41,144 nt of DNA, from positions 1-41,144 of the forward strand of contig DATBED010000065.1 in assembly GCA_036276195.1 (NCBI GenBank). Direction: 5' to 3'. Numbering within the stretch: position 1 is the stretch's first letter; every line of letters begins with the position of its first letter. A program made the translations under genes and the position numbers. This document shows positions 8,447 through 15,254 of the stretch, piece by piece. The notes beneath the pieces were generated by a model. The model ran no database searches, was not told the origin of the DNA, and was given only the letters and a program-made list of their open reading frames with translations. The stretch comes from DATBED01 sp036276195 (GTDB taxonomy: Bacteria; Patescibacteriota; Saccharimonadia; Saccharimonadales; UBA4665).

Positions 8447-8515
8447 TTATGCTACTCTATTTGCCCCCTGTTGGCAACCAAAAAGAAAAATAACTGTCAG
8501 AATAGTAAAAATCAT
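8447..8515 (-). CDS. Possible 22-residue lipoprotein-like peptide upstream of pyrG
   Basis: An ATG-initiated 22-codon ORF on the pyrG strand reads as a hydrophobic run ending in LFGC and then a short polar tail, similar to a lipoprotein signal with a lipobox Cys at position 14. It could be a tiny lipoprotein or a leader peptide. No leaderless -10 or Shine-Dalgarno supports the start. A small hairpin (TTGCC/GGCAA) lies within it. Chance is a real alternative. Confidence 0.2.
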   Translation of the reverse strand: MIFTILTVIFLFGCQQGANRVA

Positions 8516-8556
8516 TAAATAGCCTGCTGTGCCGAGCTCTTTTACTATGCACCTTA

Positions 8557-8633
8557 CTGCTTCCCTGTTAAATGTATGTACACCTTCTAGGGGTGAAAAG
8601 CCTTATTTGTATATACGTTTAGTACCCAAGCAG
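8557..8633. repeat. Hairpin element copy 1 (two-copy repeat, conserved 17-nt arms)
   Basis: The arms TGTTAAATGTATGTACA (8566-8582) and TGTATATACGTTTAGTA (8608-8624) are inverted repeats that pair along all 17 nt in a plus-strand RNA when G-U pairs are allowed. An outer CTGCTT/AAGCAG stem (8557-8562/8628-8633) extends it across a symmetric CCC/CCC internal loop. Both arms recur exactly at 30636-30703, while most of the loop differs in sequence and length apart from a shared AGGGGT. Confidence 0.7.
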
Positions 8634-8669
8634 AAAGGGACTTGTTAACATAGTCAAAGTCGCTCCGCC

Positions 8670-8694
8670 GGTTCAAATCCCGTCCCCACCGCCA
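8670..8694 (+). other. tRNA 3'-end fragment (possible attachment-site remnant)
   Basis: The T-loop consensus GGTTCAAATCC is followed at exactly tRNA spacing by CGT, a 7-nt acceptor strand CCCCACC, a G discriminator and CCA. No matching GGTGGGG 5' acceptor strand or anticodon arm lies upstream, and the 5' side of the T-stem (GCCGG) does not pair properly with CCCGT. This fits a 3' tRNA remnant left by integration of an element, rather than a working tRNA. A G discriminator would suit tRNA-Ser, among others. Confidence 0.5.
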
Positions 8695-8721
8695 AGGTTA
8701 GCCAAATCAATAAACCCCTTC

Positions 8722-9321
8722 CTAGAGGTCTGCACCCAGTCGTTTTTGCTTTATAACATAGTCGGCGAGCCTAAGTATATCGGCATCTTTGAAGTGATAT
8801 TCCTGGTGACCCAATTGAGGATTACGGAATGGTGTGCCAGTTATTTCTAATCGTCTGCAAATGTCATCCAGAGCTACTGGGCCAATATCAAGCGTGTTCA
8901 AAATGGCGGTTTGGCCTATAAAGCCGACTGGCGCGTCAAATTGCTTAATTCTTTCTTGTACAACCAATACTTGATCGACGTCATACCAAAGTCCAAACTG
9001 CGCGCCGCTGCGAATCGGTTCGTCTGGCGCTAGAACACCTTCCCCAGACTGGGTCTGAAATACTGGCCGCAGCTGTTCTTGAGCAGCTACATCAGCTACC
9101 ATAACGCGAGAGGCGCCAATAGCATCGGCAATGTCACCGGTACTATAGGCCCGGATTTCCGGGCGCTCATTCAGTGCAACTAGCTGTTGCTTATTGAAAT
9201 AAGAAGTTGAGTAATTTCTAAATAATCTTCCGCTTTCTCTATTTAGGGTAAATCCGGCTCGAAAAGCCGCCGCAACGAACGGCGTTGGAGAAGATTCTAA
9301 AAGCTGGCTACTCTCTTTCAT
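8722..9321 (-). CDS. Putative DNA-binding protein with two MerR-like helix-turn-helix regions
   Basis: A 199-residue protein. Residues about 55-105 (AYSTGDIADAIGASRVMV ... FGLWYDVDQVL) look like a MerR/excisionase-type winged helix, and residues about 145-190 (VALDDICRRLEITGTPF ... YHFKDADILRLADYV) look like a second one. No effector domain is visible. It overlaps the upstream 57-aa gene by 14 nt, so the two form a small operon. It lies just beyond the tRNA 3' fragment, which is where integrated elements often keep regulators or excisionases; that link is inference. The last genes of the unit have no terminator-like hairpin. Confidence 0.55.
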   Translation of the reverse strand: MKESSQLLESSPTPFVAAAFRAGFTLNRESGRLFRNYSTSYFNKQQLVALNERPEIRAYSTGDIADAIGASRVMVADVAAQEQLRPVFQTQSGEGVLAPDEPIRSGAQFGLWYDVDQVLVVQERIKQFDAPVGFIGQTAILNTLDIGPVALDDICRRLEITGTPFRNPQLGHQEYHFKDADILRLADYVIKQKRLGADL

Positions 9322-9481
9322 TTAATTTATCTACAGCTAAATTAGCAGCAAAATAATCCTCGACCTTACCCAATATCCGCTCCCGCTCGGCCATAACTAG
9401 AGATTCTGGCTGATCGGCTTGTTCAGCGGCCGCTAGCGTTGTAGCCAATGAAGCCCACCGCGGGAATTGATCATATAACAT
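9308..9481 (-). CDS. Small hypothetical protein (57 aa)
   Basis: A short helical, charged protein with no recognised family. ATG 9481 (MLYDQFPRW...) is chosen over an upstream TTG at 9496 because that TTG falls inside the promoter: TATAAT occupies 9488-9493 and ends 6 bp before ATG 9481. The gene overlaps the start of the tandem-HTH gene by 14 nt, so it is co-transcribed and probably translationally coupled with it. It might be a partner or antitoxin-like regulator; nothing in the sequence decides this. Confidence 0.5.
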   Translation of the reverse strand: MLYDQFPRWASLATTLAAAEQADQPESLVMAERERILGKVEDYFAANLAVDKLNERE

Positions 9482-9487
9482 AACTAT

Positions 9488-9493
9488 ATTATA
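9488..9493 (-). promoter_or_regulatory. -10 element, leaderless promoter of the 57-aa gene
   Basis: Perfect TATAAT, 6 bp before ATG 9481. It overlaps the codons of the longer alternative reading from TTG 9496, which argues against that longer start. Confidence 0.65.
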
Positions 9494-9510
9494 CAATACT
9501 TAACAATAAA

Positions 9511-10731
9511 TTACTTAGTATTGAGGTAGGTTTGGGCGGCTTGGAGTTGGGGGTCGTTGTCGGGCGTGGCGTTAGCCGGCTGCTTAACAGTCTTGTCAGG
9601 GGTGATGCCTTTGTGGTTGATGTTCTCGCCGTCTGGCCGGTACCAGCTGGCAATCGTCACTTTTAGCTGCGAGCCGTCGTTGAAGTTGACCAGCTGCTGC
9701 ACCACGCCTTTGCCGTAGCTCTTCTCGCCGATCAGGTAGGCGGCATGGTTGTCGTGCAAGGCGCCGGCCGTGATTTCAGAGGCGCTGGCCGAGCCGCCGT
9801 TGATTAGCACTACTATGGGAATGCCGTTCAGCTCGTTGCCGCCTTGGGCACGATCGGTGGAAATAACTTGGCTGCCGCGCTTTTCTTGCAGGATAGTCTG
9901 ACCCTGCGGCAGCCACAGACTGACCAAGCTCTCGGCGGCATTCAGTTCCCCGCCCGGATCATTCCGCAGATCTAAAATTATGCTTTTAACATGGGCGCTG
10001 GCGAACTGGTCGGCCGCTTTTTGCGCCAGGCTGGTCGTATCGTCGGCGAAGGTGCTGATTTGCATGTAGCCGATGTTGCCAGCTAGAATTTTGGTCATCA
10101 CGCTAGGTACAGTCAGGTTTTGCCGAGTAATAGTTATGGTAAGCGCCTGGTTGCCGCGCACAACTTGTAGGGTTACTTTTGTGCCGGCCGGGCCGCGGAT
10201 TTTATTGACGGCCTCGTCAACCGACATGCCGGATGTACTCGCGCCGTTAATACTGGCAATTAGATCTTGGGCTTTCAAGCCGGCTTTATCGGCCGGAAAA
10301 CCGGCAATCGGGGCAATTACTTGGAGGTTGCCAGAGCTATCTTGCCCCAGCTCGGCGCCAATGCCGCTAAAGGAGTTATTTAGCTCATTATTGAATTGCT
10401 TGGCTTCGCTGGCCGTAAAATATTCGGTGTAAGGATCTTTGGTGGCTTCGGCCAAGCCGTGCTTCAGCCCGTCTTCCAGCTGCTGGGCGGTCAGCGTGCC
10501 ATCGTAGTTATCCTTTAAGGATTGGTAAACCGTGTTAACGCTGGAGTAATCTAGGCTGGATGGCAGGTTACCCGACACGGATTTGTAGTGGTTCGTCCAG
10601 CGGCTAAGATCAATCCGCCCATTCCCCAAATTAACACCGAACAAGAAAACCACCACTAGAATCACGACGTTTCCGGCACTCCGTACCACGGCCCGCCGAC
10701 TTAACTTCCCTCTTTTTGGTTTCAGCCTCAT
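9511..10731 (-). CDS. S41-family C-terminal processing peptidase (CtpA/Prc-like), membrane-anchored
   Basis: A 406-residue protease acting outside the membrane. After a basic N-terminus there is one transmembrane anchor (residues about 18-36), a PDZ domain (GIGAELGQ...GLKAQDLIASINGAS) and the S41 core with LDLRNDPGG, the catalytic Ser in NGGSASASEITAGAL (about S316) and Lys in SYGKGVVQ (about K341). S41 proteases trim C-termini or degrade envelope proteins. ATG 10731 is preferred over TTG 10740 because TATAAT (10740-10745) ends 8 bp upstream. The gene follows the CHAP hydrolase and FtsEX genes, suggesting a role in cell-wall hydrolase turnover. Confidence 0.92.
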   Translation of the reverse strand: MRLKPKRGKLSRRAVVRSAGNVVILVVVFLFGVNLGNGRIDLSRWTNHYKSVSGNLPSSLDYSSVNTVYQSLKDNYDGTLTAQQLEDGLKHGLAEATKDPYTEYFTASEAKQFNNELNNSFSGIGAELGQDSSGNLQVIAPIAGFPADKAGLKAQDLIASINGASTSGMSVDEAVNKIRGPAGTKVTLQVVRGNQALTITITRQNLTVPSVMTKILAGNIGYMQISTFADDTTSLAQKAADQFASAHVKSIILDLRNDPGGELNAAESLVSLWLPQGQTILQEKRGSQVISTDRAQGGNELNGIPIVVLINGGSASASEITAGALHDNHAAYLIGEKSYGKGVVQQLVNFNDGSQLKVTIASWYRPDGENINHKGITPDKTVKQPANATPDNDPQLQAAQTYLNTK

Positions 10732-10739
10732 ACCGCTCA

Positions 10740-10745
10740 ATTATA
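10740..10745 (-). promoter_or_regulatory. -10 element of the S41 peptidase gene
   Basis: Perfect TATAAT, 8 bp before ATG 10731; the longer TTG start at 10740 overlaps the hexamer. Confidence 0.6.
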
Positions 10746-10786
10746 ACAGAGATTACTCGGTTATTTCAGGATGCTCGGCCAAATAT

Positions 10787-11941
10787 TTAGCCGCCGAAGT
10801 AGATATATGTCAGGCCTGAAGCGTCCACCCAGTGATCATAGTAATTGCCGTCAAATCCGTCATTATATGAATGGACATGTATTTGACTTCCACTCACTCC
10901 AACTACCCACATAGCATGTCCAAGTCCACCTACAAGAATAGCGACCGAACCAACCTTTGGCGTAGATCCGGTAGGGATACCAGCACGACGAGCACTTGTA
11001 GGCCAATCGCTTGCATTACCAAAACCAACGGTGCTTATGCCGTATGTCTGATATACCATCCAAGCAGTGTAGCTAACACACTCGCGATTACACATGCCCC
11101 AGCTGTCTTGGTAGGAACATCCGGGCACGTCATCGCTAGTGTGCGCGTAGTTACAGCCCCAGGGGCCGTAAGACCCGGATGCCGTTGCCGGGTAGCCGCC
11201 TCCACAAGATCCACTGGTTATGACCTGGCCCGAGCTATCTAGCCGCCGGTTAGCTGCGGCCTGCGCCGCACGCAGCGAAGCTATCTGGCTCTGGTTAGAA
11301 GCGATTTGCGCGTTGTAGGCGGCTTGTTGACCCTGGTTGTAGGCCAACATTTGTTGCTGCTGGGCCTGGGCCTGGGTTAGCTGGTCGTTCTGTTGTTGCT
11401 CGGTTTTAACTAGAATATCTAGCTGGGCTTTTTGTTGCTGCAGTTGCACTTGTAGAGCCGCTATCTGCTGGATCAAGGAATCGATCTTATTTTGGACGGC
11501 GGTACGGTTCTCTTCTTGATCGACGTAGTCGCTGAGGTTTTTGCTGGTTGCCAGCTCTTCAATAGTAGACATCTGGCCATCGATGTACATGGCCTTAATG
11601 ACCTCTCCCATCAAGGCTTTTTGCTCGGTGATCTTGTTTTGGGCATCGGTAATTTGGTTCTGCAAATCAGTCTGCTTAGCCTGGTTGGCTGCCAGAGCCG
11701 CCTGCAAGGCGCTAATTTGGCCTTGCAAAATGTTAATGGCACCCTGATAGCTGCCGGCCTGAGCCTGTAAACCACTGACCGTGTTCTGGGTTTGGCTATT
11801 TTGGTTCTGCAGAGCTTGAATTTGCGAGTCGTATTGGTCGGCATGGACGACCGCGCCGACACTGGCTAGGCTAGCCAAAGCCAGCATCATTAAAGCGATG
11901 CGCAAACGTTTAAAAGCCGGTTTTTCAGTTTTGTGAGGCAT
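10787..11941 (-). CDS. Secreted coiled-coil CHAP-domain peptidoglycan hydrolase (PcsB-like)
   Basis: A 384-residue exported protein. ATG 11941 gives a clean signal peptide (basic MPHKTEKPAFKRLR, hydrophobic core, cleavage near AVVHA-DQ); the longer TTG start at 11989 would spoil it. Residues about 36-235 are a Gln/Ala-rich coiled coil. The C-terminal CHAP domain has catalytic Cys in NRECVSYTAW (C288), His in GLGHAMWVV (H342) and Asn in HSYN (N360). In streptococci the similarly built PcsB is activated by FtsEX during septum splitting. Here ftsE and ftsX lie directly upstream, so the same partnership is likely. Confidence 0.9.
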   Translation of the reverse strand: MPHKTEKPAFKRLRIALMMLALASLASVGAVVHADQYDSQIQALQNQNSQTQNTVSGLQAQAGSYQGAINILQGQISALQAALAANQAKQTDLQNQITDAQNKITEQKALMGEVIKAMYIDGQMSTIEELATSKNLSDYVDQEENRTAVQNKIDSLIQQIAALQVQLQQQKAQLDILVKTEQQQNDQLTQAQAQQQQMLAYNQGQQAAYNAQIASNQSQIASLRAAQAAANRRLDSSGQVITSGSCGGGYPATASGSYGPWGCNYAHTSDDVPGCSYQDSWGMCNRECVSYTAWMVYQTYGISTVGFGNASDWPTSARRAGIPTGSTPKVGSVAILVGGLGHAMWVVGVSGSQIHVHSYNDGFDGNYYDHWVDASGLTYIYFGG

Positions 11942-12022
11942 AATTTTTATTTTGTTTATGCTATGAATTATTGTACCACCACTAATCAAATTTGGCTACC
12001 CTCTCTTACTAGTATTATCAGT

Positions 12023-12970
12023 TTACTTAGTCTTGAATTTTAGGTAACGGCGGGTCGCTATGACTGAGGATACCGTTCCTATGAGTATACCAATAGCGAT
12101 TTGAACTGTCAAAAATCTTACAAAATGCGAGTCAAAATATTGATTAGCATAGTTGATATCGAGCAGGCCGAGTGAGCTGGCTTGCAGGGCGTTGCTTGAG
12201 GCTAGAAAGGCCGAATTGACAATCAATACCGAGAATATAGCACTAAGCAGGCCGTAGATGGCACTCTCTACCACGAAAGGGCCGCGGATGTACGATGTGC
12301 TGGCGCCAAGTAGCCGCATAATGGTGATCTCGTCGCGCCGGTTAAAAATAGCCATCTGGATAGTATTAAAGATAATCAAGGCGCAAATCACGGCAAAAAC
12401 CGCTACCGTAACTACGCCTATCTTGCGCAGCACATTAGTGGCGTGGGTGATGTTATCGATTGCCTGCTTGCGGTCACCATTATAAGAGGGTGAATCGCTG
12501 GTTTGCAGAGCGTGGTTGGCCGGTTTATCGAGGAAGTTCTTAATACTCGGTATTTGGTTTAGATTACGAGGAAAGATCAAAATAGTAGCCGGAATTGGGT
12601 TACCCGACTCGGTCGCCGCCGTTACTAAGTCGGTATTACTTTTATTCTGGTTAATATAGCTCTGCAACGCCTGTTGCTTGTTCAAATACTCAACCTTTTT
12701 AACATCGGGCCGTTTTTGCAGCGACGCCGTCAGCTGCTTGGCCTGGGCATCGGTTGTCGAATCTTGCAAGTACACCGACACATCAATCTTATTAGTAATT
12801 TGTTGGATAGTATTCGAGAAGGTGGCGTTAGTGATCAACGAAAACAGCACGATGGTCAGCGTGACTACCATCACGGCCATGGCCGCCGTCGCCAAACTAA
12901 TATTGCGCATGAAATTAATAATTCCGGTATGAATGACGCGCCAAAGTGTAATTAAACGGTATGATTTCAT
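12023..12970 (-). CDS. ftsX: Cell-division ABC transporter permease FtsX
   Basis: A 315-residue membrane protein with an N-terminal transmembrane helix (about 23-45), an extracellular domain (about 50-175) and three C-terminal helices, the FtsX topology. The extracellular part (VSVYLQDSTTDAQAKQL...) matches the family ECD that recruits peptidoglycan hydrolases. It starts 10 nt after ftsE and lies before the CHAP hydrolase gene on the same strand. With FtsE it would transmit ATP-driven conformational change across the membrane to the hydrolase. Confidence 0.95.
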   Translation of the reverse strand: MKSYRLITLWRVIHTGIINFMRNISLATAAMAVMVVTLTIVLFSLITNATFSNTIQQITNKIDVSVYLQDSTTDAQAKQLTASLQKRPDVKKVEYLNKQQALQSYINQNKSNTDLVTAATESGNPIPATILIFPRNLNQIPSIKNFLDKPANHALQTSDSPSYNGDRKQAIDNITHATNVLRKIGVVTVAVFAVICALIIFNTIQMAIFNRRDEITIMRLLGASTSYIRGPFVVESAIYGLLSAIFSVLIVNSAFLASSNALQASSLGLLDINYANQYFDSHFVRFLTVQIAIGILIGTVSSVIATRRYLKFKTK

Positions 12971-12980
12971 GCTTTAGACT

Positions 12981-13664
12981 TCATGCTTTATAGGTCGCGT
13001 TGGCCCGGTCGCTGGCCACCTTGCCGTTGTGAATGGTCACCACCCGCCGTTTTAAGCGGTTCACAATATCTTGGTTGTGGGTGGTCAGGAGCACCGTTGT
13101 GCCATAACGGTTAATTTTTTCTAGAACGCGGATCACGTCCCAAGCGTGCTTGGGATCCAGGTTGCCGGTTGGCTCATCGGCAATGAGGATGCGCGGTTGG
13201 CGCACAATTGCCCGGGCAATCGCCACCCGTTGGCGCTCGCCGCCAGACAGTTCGCGCGGCATGCGGTTATCTTTGCCCTTCAAGTTAACAATGTCGAGCA
13301 CTTTGGGCACGGTGTGGCGGATTTCGCGGTTGGATACGCCGACAATTTCCAGGGCAAAGGCCACGTTTTCAAATACCGTTTTGCCGGGCAGCAGCTTGAA
13401 GTCCTGGAAAACCACGCCAATCTTGCGCCGCAGCATTGGTATGTCTTTATCTTTTAGTTTGTCGTAATCGATGCCGCCGACGATAATTTTGCCGCTGGTT
13501 GGGCGCTCCTCGCGTGTGAGTAATCTAAGCAAGGTGGTTTTGCCGGCGCCGCTCTGCCCCACCACAATCACAAACTCTTTCGGCTCCACGTGGAGTGTTA
13601 TTCGGTCTAAGGCAGCGTCTACGTCACGACTATAGGTCTTGGTTACCCGATCCAACAAAATCAT
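12981..13664 (-). CDS. ftsE: Cell-division ATP-binding protein FtsE
   Basis: A 227-residue ABC ATPase: Walker A VGQSGAGKTTLLRLL, Q-loop VFQDFKLLPGKTVFENVAF, signature LSGGERQRVAIARAI, Walker B ILIADEPTGNLD and H-loop LLTTHNQD. The pattern FQDFKLL is typical of FtsE. It pairs with FtsX (next gene, 10 nt apart). The start ATG 13664 is 7 bp downstream of an extended -10 (TGTTAGAAT); an AAGG within the same spacer could also act as a Shine-Dalgarno if transcription starts farther upstream. Confidence 0.97.
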   Translation of the reverse strand: MILLDRVTKTYSRDVDAALDRITLHVEPKEFVIVVGQSGAGKTTLLRLLTREERPTSGKIIVGGIDYDKLKDKDIPMLRRKIGVVFQDFKLLPGKTVFENVAFALEIVGVSNREIRHTVPKVLDIVNLKGKDNRMPRELSGGERQRVAIARAIVRQPRILIADEPTGNLDPKHAWDVIRVLEKINRYGTTVLLTTHNQDIVNRLKRRVVTIHNGKVASDRANATYKA

Positions 13665-13671
13665 TAGCCTT

Positions 13672-13677
13672 ATTCTA
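13672..13677 (-). promoter_or_regulatory. Extended -10 element of the ftsEX unit
   Basis: TAGAAT preceded by TGT, 7 bp before the ftsE ATG. Confidence 0.55.
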
Positions 13678-13683
13678 ACATAT

Positions 13684-14562
13684 CTAGTGAAAGGCGGCTT
13701 TGACTCCCGGGCGAGTCAGGTACCATATGACGCCGCCGCTAATTAAGAGGGACAGACTGCTGCGCATGTAATCAATACCAATGGCCTTGCCTACCTGTTT
13801 ACGCTGTAGATTGATTTGGGTATTAAGATTATCGATAGCGACTTCTTCTTGGGGCGAGGCGTGGGTACTGACCTTAGTAACGGCGTCATTGTATTGGACC
13901 GATAGCTGGTTAATCCTGGATTCGGTGGCCATTAGGCCGATGATAACCAAGATAACCGCTGCAATGTTAAGCCCCTGAAAAACCACGGCCGCCTGCCTGG
14001 CCAGATCCACCTTGGTAAACAAACCAACGACTACCAGCAAGTCCACAACCACGGCTAGGCTGTAGAGGGTGCTGGTGTTGGCGCTTAAGAATGAGATCAC
14101 TAAATCGAGCGCTGCTAGGCCGCCAATGATATAAATACCTTTAGGCAGTTTGGGCTGAATTTTAGCGTTGAGCCCCAAGCTGGAAGCCGACACGCCCATT
14201 GGCATAGCGCTGTTTTGGGCTTGAGTTACAGTGGTTGGAGTAGCCTGGGGCTGTTGGAACCCAGGCATCGGCACCCTAACCGGCGGAGCCACCGGCTGCG
14301 CCAAATTGGCAGCAGGCTGCACCGGGATTGGAGCCGAAACAGCCGGCTGGCCCACAGATTGCGGCGGCGCCATTGATCGCATTATCGGCTGTCTGACCCC
14401 TGTCTGGTAATCGACTCGGCCCATCGGGCGAAGTCCAGGTTGCGCAGCCGGAGACGGTGGCGATTGAGCAGGTTGAGGCTGTGGCTGGCTAACCGGTTGA
14501 GGCGCTTCTGTCGTTAGCTCATTTAAAGCCCTGTCATCAAGCGTGTTTAAAATATCATCCAT
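13684..14562 (-). CDS. Proline/glutamine-rich membrane protein, unknown function
   Basis: A 292-residue protein in two parts. Residues 1-135 are disordered and rich in Pro, Gln and Ala (QPQPQPAQSPPSP and similar). Residues about 140-292 contain three clustered transmembrane segments, a soluble loop of about 50 residues with helical character, and a fourth C-terminal segment. This resembles the low-complexity-plus-TM proteins common in CPR genomes but is not assignable. It lies immediately upstream of ftsE (19 nt), so co-expression with the division genes is possible. Confidence 0.65.
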   Translation of the reverse strand: MDDILNTLDDRALNELTTEAPQPVSQPQPQPAQSPPSPAAQPGLRPMGRVDYQTGVRQPIMRSMAPPQSVGQPAVSAPIPVQPAANLAQPVAPPVRVPMPGFQQPQATPTTVTQAQNSAMPMGVSASSLGLNAKIQPKLPKGIYIIGGLAALDLVISFLSANTSTLYSLAVVVDLLVVVGLFTKVDLARQAAVVFQGLNIAAVILVIIGLMATESRINQLSVQYNDAVTKVSTHASPQEEVAIDNLNTQINLQRKQVGKAIGIDYMRSSLSLLISGGVIWYLTRPGVKAAFH

Positions 14563-14842
14563 TTTTGTTTTAAAACCTGACTCAAGCGTACCGGTTATGG
14601 CTAGCCTAAGTCAAATCACAGCCCATTTTTGACTATTAAAGTTTGGCTACTATGTTTTATCGGCGACGTATAAAGTATGGCAATTGCCATACTTTATACG
14701 TCTGCCAGAAATTGTGATAAACATTAATGTAAGCTGTTTACTATAGAAGTATTTAACTTAATAAAGGCACTGTCGAGATAGTGACACTTGTTACTAAATG
14801 GACAGCGGGCTAGAGAGTAGAAAAGACGATGGGCTTTGAGAT
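14563..14842. other. Intergenic region with palindrome copy 1
   Basis: This 280-bp stretch has no gene that I can support. It contains the 38-bp palindrome at 14665-14702 and is otherwise AT-rich unique sequence leading up to the toxin remnant. Confidence 0.6.
14662..14706. repeat. REP-like 38-bp palindrome, copy 1
   Basis: A perfect inverted repeat at 14665-14702: arm GACGTATAAAGTATGGCAA and its exact complement TTGCCATACTTTATACGTC, with no loop. An outer GGC/GCC pair flanks it across a single unpaired T. The same 38 bp recur exactly at 34807-34844 and with a central change at 22141-22172. Copies 1 and 3 also share AAAT a few bases downstream. Confidence 0.9.
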
Positions 14843-14947
14843 TCAGGTTTTATAAAGCTGGTCATGACTACCGACGTCACTAAACATTACCCTATTCTGG
14901 CCGAACTTTTGATAATAATATATGGCAAGTCCGCAGATTATTACATC
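14843..14947 (-). pseudogene. Decayed RelE/ParE-type toxin remnant
   Basis: Directly after the RelB-like antitoxin stop, one frame with no start codon reads through to a TGA at 14843 and ends in FSDVGSHDQLYKT. The pattern (V/I)GSHDxLYK resembles the C-terminus of RelE/ParE/YafQ-family toxins. Only about 30 residues remain, so the body of the toxin has been lost. The assignment rests on this short pattern and on its position after a RelB-like antitoxin. Confidence 0.4.
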
Positions 14948-15216
14948 ATCGAGCGCAAGTGATCAAGAGCCTCCTCTCTATTCATCGGAGGCCCGATACG
15001 ATTATGTTTTATATCGTCTTCGACTGCGCGCAAAACTTTTTCTAACTCGGCGTTTGGTTCCAGACTATCGGTTAAAATAACCTTCCTGGAGCGTAGCATT
15101 TGCCTAATATTGGCATTTAGCAAAGAGCTGGTGGTAGTGCCCAGTTCTTTGGCATATTGCTGCAAAGCCTTCTTGGTTTTAGGGTCGGTCTTGAAGTTAA
15201 TAACAGCGCTATTCAT
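14941..15216 (-). CDS. RelB/DinJ-like ribbon-helix-helix antitoxin
   Basis: A 91-residue protein. The N-terminal 50 residues (SAVINFKTDPKTKKALQQYA...TTTSSLLNANIRQ) form a ribbon-helix-helix DNA-binding fold of the RelB/DinJ type; the acidic C-terminal half would wrap a toxin. No intact toxin follows, only a short remnant in another frame. ATG 15216 is 7 bp after TACAAT, so the mRNA is likely leaderless. It could persist as a solitary regulator or as an anti-addiction antitoxin. Confidence 0.75.
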   Translation of the reverse strand: MNSAVINFKTDPKTKKALQQYAKELGTTTSSLLNANIRQMLRSRKVILTDSLEPNAELEKVLRAVEDDIKHNRIGPPMNREEALDHLRSMM

Positions 15217-15223
15217 GGTTTTA

Positions 15224-15229
15224 ATTGTA
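15224..15229 (-). promoter_or_regulatory. -10 element, leaderless promoter of the relB-like gene
   Basis: TACAAT, 7 bp before the ATG at 15216. Confidence 0.55.
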
Positions 15230-15254
15230 TATAAAACGAATACTCCGTCAATAA

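Larger units (their letters stand above)
8421..8721. other. Intergenic region between pyrG and the tandem-HTH gene
   Basis: About 300 bp without an assured gene. It holds the pyrG leader with a 22-codon ORF, the first copy of the two-copy hairpin element (8557-8633) and a tRNA 3'-end fragment (8670-8694). Confidence 0.6.

Noticed and set aside
8566..8624. dif or integron attC site
   Set aside because: The GTTAAAT arm superficially fits, but the partner arm breaks the attC consensus and the XerC/XerD half-site spacing is absent.
9482..9496. Upstream TTG start for the 57-aa gene (and similar longer starts at 10740, 16370, 24280, 25141)
   Set aside because: Each longer start overlaps or runs through a -10 hexamer that is correctly spaced for the downstream start codon.
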